DNA from: Tridacna crocea
Lineage: Eukaryota; Mollusca; Bivalvia; Cardiida; Cardiidae
Assembly (NCBI GenBank): GCA_943736015.1
Contig: OX031061.1
Span: 64,114,192-64,178,191 of the forward strand
Length of the DNA: 64,000 bases
Direction: 5' to 3'
Part shown: one piece after another, positions 44,214-55,636 of the stretch
Layout of the letters: each line of letters begins with the position of its first letter
How positions within the stretch are numbered: position 1 is the first letter of the stretch
Position numbers and translations under genes: made by a program
Notes under the pieces: generated by a model
What the model saw: only the letters and a program-made list of their open reading frames with translations
The model's database searches: none
Told to the model about the DNA's origin: nothing

Positions 44214-44869
44214 GAAAAACAGCCTAACTCTACAAATTTTCTAAGTTGAAAGTAACAACTTATGATTGGCTAAACAAAATGGTTTAGCCAATATTGTGTT
44301 TAGCCGATTAGAAGTTATTTTACTTTCTAAATCTGAGACAAAACTTTTAAAAACTGCCTTGAAATGCAACAGCAAATGTCCTCGTCAAAAAAAAAACAAT
44401 TCAAATTTCTTATAACTTTGATTTCAGTATCCCAATATCTTAAAAGTTTTCATCTAGTGTCCTACTGTCTTTAATATTCTATCTGGTCCACACTGGCAGG
44501 AAAGTCTGCACACTTTCTCTCTGCTTCTCTATGTTCCTTTCTGTCTGCCTTTTGTGTCATCTTCCTGGAATTAAATGATATTTAATCCCTTTCTATATAA
44601 AGGTTATTAAAGACATACAATTATATGTAGAGTGTAAAATGTCATTTCAAAGATAGGTTATATAATAGCAGGGAATGCACCTATCCATGTTTTCCTAGGG
44701 TTTCTTTTCCCTATACTTTATACAATTTTCTTCCTAAGCCACTGGCTGCTTTCCCAATCTAACATGGTTAAAGCAATGATCATCAACAGAATGGACCCTA
44801 AACCAATGATTATCAATCCTACAAAAGAAATAGGCCAAGTTGAAAATGCGACATAAAAAAAAAAGTTGA
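44214..44869. other. Unassigned stretch with a short inverted repeat
   Basis: AACTTATGATTGGCTAAACA and TGTTTAGCCGATTAGAAGTT (44249-44315) are approximate inverses around AAATGGTTTAGCCAATAT. Nothing else recognised. Confidence 0.4.
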
Positions 44870-46031
44870 ACAAAAGGGCCAAGATGGCCCTGCATTGCTC
44901 ACCTGAATTTTTAAGAGTACCATAGCCAATTTTTTTTTTGAGGTATTAAAACTTTGGAAACAAAATCATTATTTTGCCAAGCAATTTTGAATAGGTCACC
45001 TGTGAAAAAATCATTTCAAAATCTGTCACCACCCTAAAATCATCACCACAGCAATTATTTTGATGAATCAGAATTCTGCAAAATATATTTTGGATAGATC
45101 ACACAAGGACAATTTCTTGAAGAAGAGCACATGATCAATATCGTGACAAAAAAATAAGTCAAACAAGAGCACCAGATGCAGCTGCCAACAACTGGCTGTT
45201 ATTTTTGATGGATAGAAATTTCCCTAAAATGTTTGAAAAGGGTCACCCCAGGAACACTTCTGTGAAATCATTTCAAAATCTAATTAGCCGTTCTAGAGAA
45301 GAAGAAATTTCTCTTCATTTCCCTGTAGTGCAAATAGCCCCACCATCAGAGCCGTGTTTCTTGACAGATCACAATTTGTAAACAAATTTTGAAAAGAGTC
45401 ACCCAAGGAACATTGCTGTGAAATCATATCAAAATCTGACCTGCGGTTTCAGAGAAGAAGAATTTTTAAGAATTTCTTCATTTCTGTAAAGTGCAAGTAG
45501 CCCCCAGTCATCAGAACCATGTTTCTTGATGGTTAAAAAATTATGTAAACAATCTTTGAAAAGGGTCGCCCAAGGAACATTTCCACAAATTATTTCAAAA
45601 TCTGGCCAGCTGTTCCAGTCAAGAAAAATCTTTAAGAATCTGTATAGTGCAAGCAGCCCCCAGTTGCCAAAGCCATGTTTCTTGTCGGATCAAAATTTCG
45701 CAAACAATTTTCGAAAAGGGCCACCATGGAACATCTCTGTGAAATTATTTCCAAATCTGACCAGCAGTTTCGGAGAAGAATAATTTCTGTGAATTTTTTT
45801 CATATCTGTATAGTGCAAGTAACTCTCTTTCACCAGAGCCAAGGTCCTTGACAGATCAAAGTTTCTATCGTTTTTTCAAGAGGGTCACCTAAGGAACATC
45901 TCGGTGAAATTAGTTCAAAATCGGACCCGTGGTTAAAGAATTTAAAGAATTTCTTCATTTCTATATATTGCAAGTACCCCCATTCACCAAAGCCATGTTT
46001 CTTGATGGATCAAAATTTCCCGAATATTTTC
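44870..46031 (-). mobile_element. AGCTCACC element A, 5' end missing
   Basis: 3' end ACAAAAGGGCCAAGATGGCC, TTGCTCACCTGAATTTTTAA. Long-tail variant with ATCACCACAGCAATTATTTT and AACAAGAGCACCAGATGCAG. About five modules, then cut by the next element's 3' end near 46032. Confidence 0.75.
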
Positions 46032-47815
46032 AAGAAAAGTACCAATATGGCCCTGGATCGCTCACCTGCATTTTTGAGAGGACCATAGCCATTTTTTTTT
46101 TGAGGTATTGAAACACTGGAAACAATATCATTATTTTGCCAAGCAATTTTCAAAAGGTCACCTGTAAAAGTCCTTTAAAATCTGACCAGCAGTTTCAGAA
46201 AAGAATTTTTAGGAGTTTGTTAATTTCAGTACAGTGCAAGTAGCTCCCATTCACCACACCCATGTTTCTTGATGGATCAAAATTTCGCGAAATTTTTTTA
46301 AAAAAAGGGTCACCCAAGGAACATCTCTGGGAAACCATTTTACAATCTGACCAGCTGTTTCAGAGAAGAAGAATTTTAAAAAATTCTTCAATTCTGCATA
46401 GTGCAAGTAGCCACAATTCACCAGAGCCTTGTTAGCTCACCACATGCTCAAGGGGAGCTTTTAGGATCATCTGGTGTCTGTCATGCAGGTGGAGCAAAAA
46501 GGCTGGAATGTTCCTTGGGAGGTCCTCTTTGAAAATTGTTCACAGAATTTGATTGTCAAAAACTCTGGTAGCCATGGCAACCGAATGGAATTTTTTAAGA
46601 AATTCTTAAAAATTCTTCTCTAAAACTGCTGACCAGATTTTGAAATAATTTCTCAGGGTTGTTCTTTGGGTGACCCTTTTCAAAAATTGTTTACGAAATT
46701 TTGATCTGTCAAGAAACATGGCCCTGGTGAATGGGGGCTACTTGCACTTTACGGACTTGAAGAAATTCTTGAAAATTCTTCTTCTCTGAAAGTGCTGGCC
46801 AGATTTTAAAATAATTTCACAGAGATGTTCCTTGGGTGACCCTTTTCAAAACTTGTCTGTGAAATTTTGATCCATCAAGAAACATGGCTCTGGTGAATGG
46901 GGGCTACTTGCTCTATATGAACATGAAGAAATTCTTGAAAATTCTTCTTCTCTGAAACTGCTGGTCAGATTTTGAAATAATTTTTCAGCGATGTTCCATG
47001 GGTGACCCTTTTCAAGAATTGTTCGCGAAATTTTGATCTGTCCATAAACATGGCTCTGGTGAATGGGGTCTACTTGCACTATACCAACATGAAAAAATTC
47101 TTGAAAATTCTTCTGCTCTGAAACAGCCGGTCACATTTTAAAATAATTTCTCAGCAATGATCCTTGAATGACCCTTTTCAAAACTTGTTTGCGAAATTTT
47201 GATCCATCAAGAAACATGGCTCTGGTGAATGGGGTCTACTTGCACTATATGGAAATTAAGAAGTTCATAAAAATTCTTTTCTGAAACTGATGTCAGACTT
47301 TGAAATTACTTTTACAGGTGACCTTTTGAAAATTGCTTGGCAAAATAATGATTTTGTTTCCAATGTTTCAATTCCTCAACAAAAAAAAAAGGCTATGATC
47401 CTCTCAAAAATTCAGGTGAGCAATCCAGGGCCATCTTGGCCCTCCTGTTTCTTTAAGGTTCAAAGTTTCATGAATGATTTTTGAAAAGGGTCCCCAAAGG
47501 AACATTTCTGTGAAACTACTTAAAAATCTGACCAGCAGTTTCTGCGGTTTCAGAGATGATTTTTAAAGAATTTCTAAACAAATTCCATTTGGTTGCCATT
47601 GCAACCAGTTTTAATGGAATCAAATTCTGTGAACAATGTTTTAAAGAGGACCTTCCAAGAAACATTCGAGCCAAGTTTGGTCCAATTTTCGCAGAGTGGT
47701 TTAGGAGGAGTTGATATTTAAAGAATTGATGATGATGCATGATGGACGACAGATGACGGACACCAGGTAATCCTAAAAGATCCCCTTGAGCACATTGTGC
47801 TCAGGTCAGCAAACA
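46032..47815 (-). mobile_element. AGCTCACC element A, split by a plus-strand A copy
   Basis: Left part 46032-46429 (ATATGGCCCTGGATCGCTCA; short tail; two modules), right part 47453-47815 (module, head with GTTGCCATTGCAAC, GAGCACATTGTGCTCAGGTC). Joining GAGCCTTG with TTTCTTTAAGG gives the ordinary module sequence GAGCC.TGTTTCTT, so the insertion at TT was precise. Confidence 0.8.
46430..47452 (+). mobile_element. AGCTCACC element A nested in an opposite-strand A
   Basis: TTAGCTCACCACATGCTCAA, head with GTAGCCATGGCAAC (46568-46581), five modules, short tail and end GGGCCATCTTGGCCCTCCTG before TT. The GTCCGTC microsatellite is almost gone. Confidence 0.82.
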
Positions 47816-48377
47816 AAAAGGCCAAGATGGCCCAGGATCTCTCTGTGGATTTTTTGAGAGGACCATAGCCATTTTTTTTTTTAGGTATTGATACTTTGGA
47901 AACATTATCATTTTTCTGCCTAGCAATTTTGAAAAGGTCACCTGTTAAAGTAATTTCAAAGTCTTTCAACACCACTACAATCATCACCGCAGCAATGATT
48001 TTGATGAATCAGAATTTTGCTAAAATATTTTTTGGATAGATCACCCAAGGTCAATTTCTTGAAGAAGAGCAATGCTTGATAGTGACTAAAAACATAAGTC
48101 AAACAAGAGCACCCCATGCTGGCGCCAACAATTGGCTGTTGTTTTTCGACAGATATAAATATCCCTAACATTTTTTGAAAAGGATCACCCTAAGAATATT
48201 TCTGTGAAATTATTTCAAAATCTGACCAGCAGTTCTGAAGAAGAATTAAGAAATTCCTCTTCATGTCCCTGTAGTGCAAATAGCCCCCACCATCACAGCC
48301 ATGTTTCTTGACAGATCACAATTTTGTGGACAATTTTTGAAATGAGTCACCTAAGGAACATTGCTGTGAAATTATTT
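47812..48377 (-). mobile_element. AGCTCACC element A, 5'-truncated
   Basis: 3' end ACAAAAAGGCCAAGATGGCC placed directly behind the 5' end of the previous copy (head-to-tail). Long tail (AAGGTCAATTTCTTGAAGAA, CAAACAAGAGCACCCCATGC), two modules, then replaced by the next element at 48378. Confidence 0.75.
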
Positions 48378-49481
48378 AACAAGAGGGCCAAGATGCCCCT
48401 GGATTGCTCACCTGAATTTTAGAGAGGACCACAGCACCTTTTTTTTTAAGGTATTGAAACACTGGAAAAAAATCATTATTTTTCCATGCAACTTTCAAAA
48501 GGTCACCTGTAAAATTCCTTTCAAAATCTGACCAGCAGTTTCAGAAAAAAAGAGTTTAGGAGTTTGTTAATTTCCGTACAGTGCAAGTAGCCCCCATTTA
48601 CCAGAGCCATGTTTCTTGACCTATCAGAATTTGAAAAGGGTCATTCAAGGAATATTTCTGTGGAATTATTCTAAAATCTGACCAGCCATTTCAGAGAAGA
48701 AGAATTTTTAAGAGTTTCTTCATGTACGTATAGTGCAAGTAGTCCCCATTCACCAGAGCCATGTTTTTTGACGGATCAACATTTCGCAAATAAATTTCAA
48801 AAGGGTCACCCAAGGAACATTGCTGTGAGATTATCTTAAAATCTGACCAGCCCTTTCAGAAGAAGAATTTTCAAGAATTTCTTCATTTCCATATAGTGCA
48901 AGTAGCCCCCATTCACCAGGGCCATGTTTCTTGCCGAATCAAAATTTCACAAACAATTTTTGAAAAGGGTCACCTAAGGAACATCTGTGTGAAATTATTT
49001 CAAAATCTGACTTGCCATTTGAGAGGAAAAGAATTTTAAGAATTTCTTCATTCCCTATAGTGCAAGTAGCCCCCATTCACCAGGGCCATGTTTCTTGACA
49101 AATCAAAATTTCACAAACATTTTTTGAAAAGGGTCACCCAAGGAACATCTGTGTGAAATTATTTCAAAATCTCACAAACCTTTTCAGAGAAGAAGAATTT
49201 CGAAGTATTTCTTCATTTCTGTATAGTGCAAGTAGCCCCGATCCACCAGAGTCGTGTTTCTCGACGGATCAAAATTTCGCGAACACTTTTTGAAAAGGGT
49301 CACCAAAGGAACATCTCTGTGAAATTATATTAAAATCTGGCCAGCGGTTTCAGAGAAGAAGAATTTTTAAGAATTTCTTCATTTTTGTATAGTGCAAGTA
49401 GCCCCCATTCACCAGAGCCATATTTCTCGACAGATCAAAATTTTCCAATCTGTTTTTGAAAAGGATTGTGCTCAGGTGAGC
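48378..49481 (-). mobile_element. AGCTCACC element A, head deleted
   Basis: 3' end AACAAGAGGGCCAAGATGCC; six to seven modules; then the modules jump straight to the extreme 5' end GGATTGTGCTCAGGTGAGCT at ~49465, so the head module and microsatellite are deleted. Confidence 0.78.
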
Positions 49482-50458
49482 TAACAAAAAGGCCAAGATG
49501 GCCCTAGATTGCTCACATAAATTTTTGAGATAACCATAGCCATTTTTTTTTATATTTTTTTAGGTATTTAAACATTGGAAAATTAACCATTTCCCTGCCA
49601 AGCAATTTTGAAAAGGTCCCCGGCTAGTCATTTCTAAATCTGTCAACACCTACAATCATCACCACAGCAATGATTTTGACGAATCAGAATTCTGCCAAAA
49701 GATATTTGGATAGATCACCTGGGGACAATTTCTTGAAGAAGAGCAAATGCTGATAGTGACTAAAAACAGGTCAAACAAGAGCCTCAACAGATAAAAATTT
49801 CGCTAACAATTTTAGAAAAGAGTCACCCTAGGAACATTTCTGTGTAATTATTTCAAATCTGACCAGCAGTTCCAGAGAAAAAGAAATAAAAAATTCCTCT
49901 TCGTGTCCCTGTAGTGCAAATAGCCCCCACCATCAGAGCCATGTTCCTTGACAGATCACAAATTTGTGATCAATTTTTGAAAAAGAGTCAACCGAGAAAG
50001 AGAAGAAAACTTTTTAAGATTTTCCTCCTGTTTTCCTCCATAAAGTGCAAGCAGCCCCCCCCCCCCCATCACAGCCATGTTTCTTGACGAATCAGCATTT
50101 TGCAAGCAATTATTGAAAAGGGTCCAAAGGAACATTTCTATAAATCATTTAAAAATCTGACAGTGGTTTTAGAAAAAAAGAATTTTTAAGAATTTCATGT
50201 CGATATAGTGCAAGGAGCCCCCAGTCACCAGATCCATGTTTCTTCACGGATCAAAATTTTGTACACAATATTTGAAAAGGGTCACCCAAGAAACATATCT
50301 GTGAAATTACTGCCAAATCTGACCAGTGATTTCAGAAAAGAAGAATTTTTAAGAATTTCTTCATTTTTGTATTGTGCAAGTAGCCCCCATTCACCAGAGC
50401 CATATTTCTCGACAGATCAAAATGTCCTGAAATATTTTTGAAAATAGTTTGAAAATAA

Positions 50459-51985
50459 TTAGCTCACCTGAGCACATCATGTTCAGGGGGAGCTTTTAGG
50501 ATCACCCAGTGTCTGTCATTGTGTCTATGCATCATAAACAATTCTTTAAACATCAACTCCTCCTATACTTCTGGGCAAAATTGGACCATACCTGGCTGGA
50601 ATGTTCCTTGGTAAGTCCTCTTTAAAAATTATTTACAGAATGTGATGACATCAAAACCTCTGGTTGCCATGGCAACCAAATGGAATTTTTCAATAAGTTC
50701 TTTAAAAATCTTCTCCTCTGAAGCCCTTGGTCAGATTTTGAAATAATTCCTCAGAGATGTTCCTTGGGTGACTCTTTCCAAAAATAGTACGTAAAAATTT
50801 GATCCTTCAAGAAACATGGCTCTGGTGAGTGGAGGCTACTTGCCAATATTGAAATAAAGAAATTCATAAAATCTTTTCTCTGTGAAAATGCTGGTCAGAT
50901 TTTGATATACATGTAATTTCACAGAGATGTTCCTTAGGTGACCCTTTTCAAAAAAGTTTTGAAATTTTTGATCTGCCAAAAAACATAGCTCTGGTAAATG
51001 GGGGCTACTTGCACTATACACAAATGGAGAAATTTTTAAGAATTATTCTTCTCTGAAACCGCCTGTCAGATTTTGAAATAATTTTACAGAGACGTTCCTT
51101 TGGAGACCCTTTTCAAAAGCTGTTCACGAAATGCAGATTCGTCAAGAAACATGGCCCTGATGGGGGAGGGCCACTTGCAGTATATAGACATGAAGAAATT
51201 CTTAAAATTTTTCTTCTCCGAAACCACTGGTCAGATTTTGAAATAATTTCACAGAAAAGTTTCTTGTGTGACCCTTATTTGCGAATTGTTCGAGAAATTT
51301 TGATCCATCAAGAAACATGGCTCTGATAGCTGTGGGCTATTTACACTATAAGGACATGAAGACATTTTTAAAAATTCTTCTTCTCTGAAACTGCTGGTCA
51401 GATTAATTTTGAGATAATTTCACTGCAATGTTCCTTGGGGGACACTTTTCAAAATTTGTTCATAAAATTGTGATCTGTCAAGAAACATGGCTGTGATGGT
51501 GGGGGCTATTTGCACTACTGGGGAAACAAGAGGAATTTCTCAATTCTTCTTCTCTGGGACTGCTGGTCAAATTTTGAAATGGTTTCACAGAAATGTTCCT
51601 AGGATGATCATTTTCAAAACTTGTTTGGGATATTTTTTATCCATCGAAAAAAAAAATCAGCCAATTGTTTGCACCTGCATATGCGGGTTTTTGTTCGACT
51701 TATGTTTTTAGTCACTATCGAGCATGTGCTCTTCTTCATGAAATTGTCCTTGGTTGATCTGTCCAAAACTTTATTTGCAGAATTTTGATTCATCAAAATC
51801 ATTGCTGTGGTGATGATTGTAGGGGTGATGACAGATTTTGAAATTACTTTTATAGGTGACCTTTCCAAATTGCTTGGCAAAATAATGATTTTGTTTCCAA
51901 AGTCTTAATACCTCAAAAAGGAAAAATTGGCCATGGTCTTCCCAAAAATTCAGGTGAGCAATCCAGGGTCATCTTGGCCCTCTAG
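50459..51985 (+). mobile_element. AGCTCACC element A nested in an opposite-strand A
   Basis: TTAGCTCACCTGAGCACATC, head with GTTGCCATGGCAAC (50663-50676), about six modules, long tail with CATGTGCTCTTCTTCATGAA and TCATTGCTGTGGTGATGATT, end AGGTGAGCAATCCAGGGTCA, TCTTGGCCCTCTAG. Confidence 0.8.
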
Positions 51986-52242
51986 CTTTAAAATCTGATC
52001 AGTGGTTTCAGAGAAGAAGAATTTTTAAGAATTTCTTCATGTCTGTATAGTGCACGTAGCCCCCATTCACCAGAGCCATATTTCTTGCCGAATCAAAGTT
52101 TCCTGAACTGTTTTTGAAAAGGGCCACCCAAGGAACATCTCTGTAATCAAATTCTGTGAACAGTTTTTAAAGACCACCTCCAACGAAACATTCCAGCCAA
52201 GTTTAGTCCAAAGTGGCCCAGTGGTTTAGGAGGAGTTGATGT

Positions 52243-52471
52243 TTAACTCTTTACCAAATGAGAAAATTCAAGACTGGTCCAAACTCAAAGCATTTGAAGA
52301 TGACAAAATCAATTTAACTCAAAAATTGAAATTAGTTTTGAGAAGGGTAGAAAACATTGAGGGAAATGGAGAAAATGCTGGTTACCAGCATTTTCTCCTT
52401 TTCCCACAATGTTTTCAAAAGGTTTCTTCTTCAGCTTTGTGAAAACCAGGGATTGTTTGGGAAAAGGTTAA
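52243..52471 (-). mobile_element. TTAA hairpin MITE nested in element A, 229 bp
   Basis: The host reads GAGTTGATGTTTAA then MITE then TTAAAGAATGCTGATGACG; other A heads have GATGTTTAAAGAATT uninterrupted. This is a second direct demonstration of TTAA target duplication. Core GAGAAAATGCTGGTTACCAG / CATTTTCTCCTTTTCCCACA. Confidence 0.92.
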
Positions 52472-52546
52472 AGAATGCTGATGACGCATGACAGAGGACG
52501 CACAACGCATGACAGAAACCAGGTGATCCTAAAAGCTTCCCTTGTG

Positions 52547-53803
52547 CCCTAGTTTTAGAGAAGAAGAATTTTAAAATTTTCTTTCTTTGTTCCTAAGTTC
52601 TAACTTGTGACCCCTGGGGCTGTGCCAGTTTTGACCGCACGGGCATGATTTAAAGATACTTGGTAAAGGTCCACCAGGAGATGCAACATACAAAATATCA
52701 AAGCTCTACCCCATCTAGTTTCAGAGGAGAAGAATTTTAAAGTTTTCCTTCTTTGTTCCTATGCTCAAACTAGTGACCCCCGGGGTGGGGCCAGTTTTGA
52801 CCCCAGGGGCATCATTTGAATAGACTAGGTAGAGGTCCACTAGGAGATGCAACAGACCAAATATCAAAGCTCTATGCTTTCTAGTTTCTGAGGAAAAGAA
52901 TTTTAAAGTTTTCCTTCTTTGTTCCTATGCTAAAATTTGTGACCCCCCGAGTGGGGCCAGTTATCACCCCAGGGGCAAAATTTGAACAAACTTGGTAGAG
53001 GTCTACTAGGAGATGCAACAAACCAAATATCAAAGCTCTACGCCTTCAAATTTCAGAGGAGAAGATTTTTAAAGTTTTCCTTCTTTGTTCCTATGCTCAG
53101 ACTTGTGACCCCCAGGGTGGGGCCAGTTTTGAACCCAGGGACATAATTTGAACAAACTTAGCTAGGAGATGCCACATACTAAATATCAAAGCTCTACGCC
53201 TTCAAGATTCAGAAGAGAAGATTTTTAAAGTTTTCCTTCTTTGTTCCTATGCTCAAACTTGTGACCCCCGGGGCGGGGCCAGTTTTGACCCCAGGGGCAT
53301 AATTTGAACAAAATTTGTAGAGGTCCACTAGGAGATGCCATATACCACATATCACAAAGCTCTATGCCTTCAAGTTTCAGGGGAGAAGATTTTTAAAGTT
53401 TTTCTTCTTTGTTCCTATGCTCAAACTTGTTATCCCCCAGGGTGGGGCCAGTTTTGACCCTAGGGACATAATTTGAACAAACTTGGTAGAGGTCCATTAG
53501 GAGATGCTACATACCAAATATCAAAGCTCTACACCTTCTAGTTTCAGAGAAGAAGATTTTCAAAGATTTTGTTTTTTTTTTCTTTTTGTTACCATGGCGA
53601 CCACAGTTATGGGTGGAATTAAATTCTTTGAACAATTTTGGTAGAGCTTCAATCAAGGAACATTCCTGCCAAGTTTCATGAAGATTGGCCCAGTGGTTTA
53701 GGAGAAGATGATGTTTAAAGAAATTGTTGACGGACGACAGACGCCGGACATTGGGCGATCACAATAGCTCACCTTTAGCATTTTGTACTAAGGTGAGCTA
53801 AAA
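52547..53803 (-). mobile_element. AGCTCACC element B, 3' end missing
   Basis: Starts inside a module (CTAGTTTTAGAGAAGAAGAA), six to seven modules, head with GTTACCATGGCGAC (53588-53601), GACGGACGACAGACGCCGGA and 5' end GCATTTTGTACTAAGGTGAG. Fused to the truncated A element on its left. Confidence 0.8.
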
Positions 53804-54139
53804 AGCAATGTAACATACCTCCAGGGCCCATTGCTCTGCCTTCAAACTTTATCTCCCAGGTAAAAGAATCAGCACAGGCCTAAAATGAAGTTTCTTTGTG
53901 GATCTTACAAATCTGTACCAGGATAACAGCAACATTCTTGGGAGTTGGCCCTTCACTAAAGGTGGTCCTGTAATACACAATTGAGTCATAATCTTTTAAC
54001 TTTTACCCTGCTTCATATGACTCACCTTTTGCAGACAATGTAGGCAAGATCAGACTGCAAAGAACATGCAGTCTGATCTTGCATCTACACTATCAAAGAA
54101 GGAGGCATCAATCCCCTAAACATCATTATGACATAGTAA
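53804..54139. other. Spacer with one hairpin
   Basis: No gene; contains the hairpin at 54044-54082. Confidence 0.4.
54044..54082. repeat. GATCAGACTGCA hairpin, perfect copy
   Basis: GCAAGATCAGACTGCA (54044-54059) and TGCAGTCTGATCTTGC (54067-54082) pair perfectly around AAGAACA. Best example of this small family. Confidence 0.8.
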
Positions 54140-54259
54140 TACAGTCGATGCTTATGTTGAAACTGCCTATCTCAAAACTCCTGTTATGTCAAAGCAATGT
54201 TTAAACTTTGAGCTTCATTATTTTATGTTGATTCTAGTTTTTATCTCGAATCCACTGTA
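54140..54259. mobile_element. Short pogo-like inverted-repeat element
   Basis: TACAGTCGATGCTTATGTTG at left; reverse complement of the right end is TACAGTGGATTCGAGATAAA. About 9-10 bp of inverted repeat starting CAGT(C/G)GAT, next to TA on both sides. Interior AAACTCCTGTTATGTCAAAG is repeated just outside (54269-54285). Resembles ends of pogo-type elements; 120 bp, so a fragment or minimal MITE. Confidence 0.45.
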
Positions 54260-54927
54260 TCCCAACACCTGTTATGTCAAAGTAATTTGGACAGCAATTT
54301 CGTACTTTTGGTCATATTTTCAACCATAATCCGCTATTGTTTGTCGATAATATGGTGCCAAATTCACACTATACTGCATTATCTTCATTCATTTATTAGA
54401 TATCTGATTATAAAAGGTGCAAATAAGTTTTTAGCTGTGAAAACAGCGGTTCATGTAAGACTTACACAATGTGAAAAATAGACTGAACGGTGAGGCTTGT
54501 TAGTTTGTCTCTCTTGGTAATCGCTCACTGTTCGTGTTTTAAGTCATTCTGCATGAAGACAGCCTATTTGTTTTTTGACTGCTCTTCGATTAAAAAACTG
54601 GAAACGATGAGTCTGTTTACATGGAAGGCCACAACTTTGCGAAATTCATTTTCTATCAACCGTAATCTAAGCAACCGTGCAACCGCCAGTCGCAATATTT
54701 GGCATAAAGATATAAGAATCACTACATTTTGATAAAATAAAATCAAAATGAGTTTAAACTGGCCTAAAATAAGTATATGGGCCTCTTTAATAATCTTCAT
54801 CAGTTGAAAAGCTAGTGTTCGCAACTGATACCAAGAAACATCCACAATCATACCTAAATATATCCGCAAACAAAATATTGATATCCCCAACTGTAATTAA
54901 CTTGGATTGTTCTCTTTTTCAGGGTGG
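54260..54927. other. Unassigned stretch
   Basis: Open frames of 80-108 codons occur on both strands but show no recognisable family and overlap each other. No splice or promoter evidence. Confidence 0.4.
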
Positions 54928-55155
54928 TTAACCCATTACTACACAATCTCAATTTTTAACCCATTACCACACAATCCCTACTTTTGACGCCCCTGAGGAA
55001 GACACCTTTAGAAAACATTGTGAGAAATGCAGAAAATGCAATGTTTTCTACCCTTTACAGAACAAATTTCAAATTTTCAGTCACTTTTATTTTGTCGTCT
55101 GCAAATGCTTTCAATCTGGACCAGTCTAAAATATTGTTGTTTGGTAATGAGTTGT
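54928..55155 (+). mobile_element. TTAA hairpin MITE inserted in another copy's end
   Basis: An outer end TTAACCCATTACTACACAAT (54928) is followed after 28 bases by a second TTAACCCATTACCACACAAT (54956). The inner copy runs to ~55155. Its hairpin is shortened: the loop is missing after GAGAAATGCAGAAAATGCAA. Confidence 0.75.
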
Positions 55156-55199
55156 AACTTTTTTGCAAACTTCCTACAGACATGATATTTATGCAGTAC

Positions 55200-55334
55200 C
55201 ATTTTTCCCAGAATGTTTTCTACCCTTCATAAAACAAATTTCAAATTTCAAATTTTCAGTCACTTTTATTTTGTGGTCTGCGAATGCTTTCAATTTGGAC
55301 AAGTCTAAAATATTGTTGTTTGGTAATGAGTTAA
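55200..55334 (+). mobile_element. TTAA hairpin MITE, right half
   Basis: From TTTTTCCCAGAATGTTTTCT to TTGTTGTTTGGTAATGAG and TTAA (55331-55334). A ten-base duplication (TTTCAAATTTCAAATTTTCA) lies inside. Confidence 0.75.
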
Positions 55335-55337
55335 CAA

Positions 55338-55491
55338 CCCTGGTAACCAGCATTTTTCTCCTTTCCCCGCCCCCACAATGTTTTCTACTCTTCCTCATGT
55401 AAATTTTGATTTTCAGTCACATTTACTTCTCCTTCTGCAAATGCTTTTAATTTGGACCAGTCTATAATTTTTCCATTTGGATAAGAGTTAA
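55338..55491 (+). mobile_element. TTAA hairpin MITE, right half
   Basis: From CTGGTAACCAGCATTTTTCT to TTTGGATAAGAG and TTAA (55488-55491). The left half is absent; it abuts the previous copy. Confidence 0.72.
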
Positions 55492-55636
55492 CTCATCACC
55501 ACACGACAATATTTTGGGCTTGTCCAAATTGAAAGCATTTGCAGATGACAATCAGCATTTTCTCCTTTTCGCACAATGTTTTCTAAAGGCTTCTTTCTCA
55601 GGGGCGTCAAAAGTAGGGTTTGTGTGGTAAAGGGTT
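55488..55636 (-). mobile_element. TTAA hairpin MITE, internal deletion
   Basis: Shares its left TTAA with the previous copy. TTAACTCATCACCACACGAC ... GCATTTGCAGATGACAATCA passes straight into GCATTTTCTCCTTTTCGCAC. Right TTAA at 55633-55636. Confidence 0.78.

Larger units (their letters stand above)
49482..52546 (-). mobile_element. AGCTCACC element A with two nested insertions
   Basis: 3' end ACAAAAAGGCCAAGATGGCC abuts the preceding 5' end. Long tail and modules run to ~50458, are interrupted by a plus-strand A copy (50459-51985), and continue 51986-52546 with the head. A TTAA hairpin MITE (52243-52471) lies in the head where intact copies read GATGTTTAAAGAATT. The 5' end is lost at the junction with the B element at 52547. 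Confidence 0.75.

Noticed and set aside
54490-54890. Overlapping 80- and 108-codon frames on opposite strands
   Set aside because: No recognisable domain and no splice context; lengths expected by chance in this much DNA.
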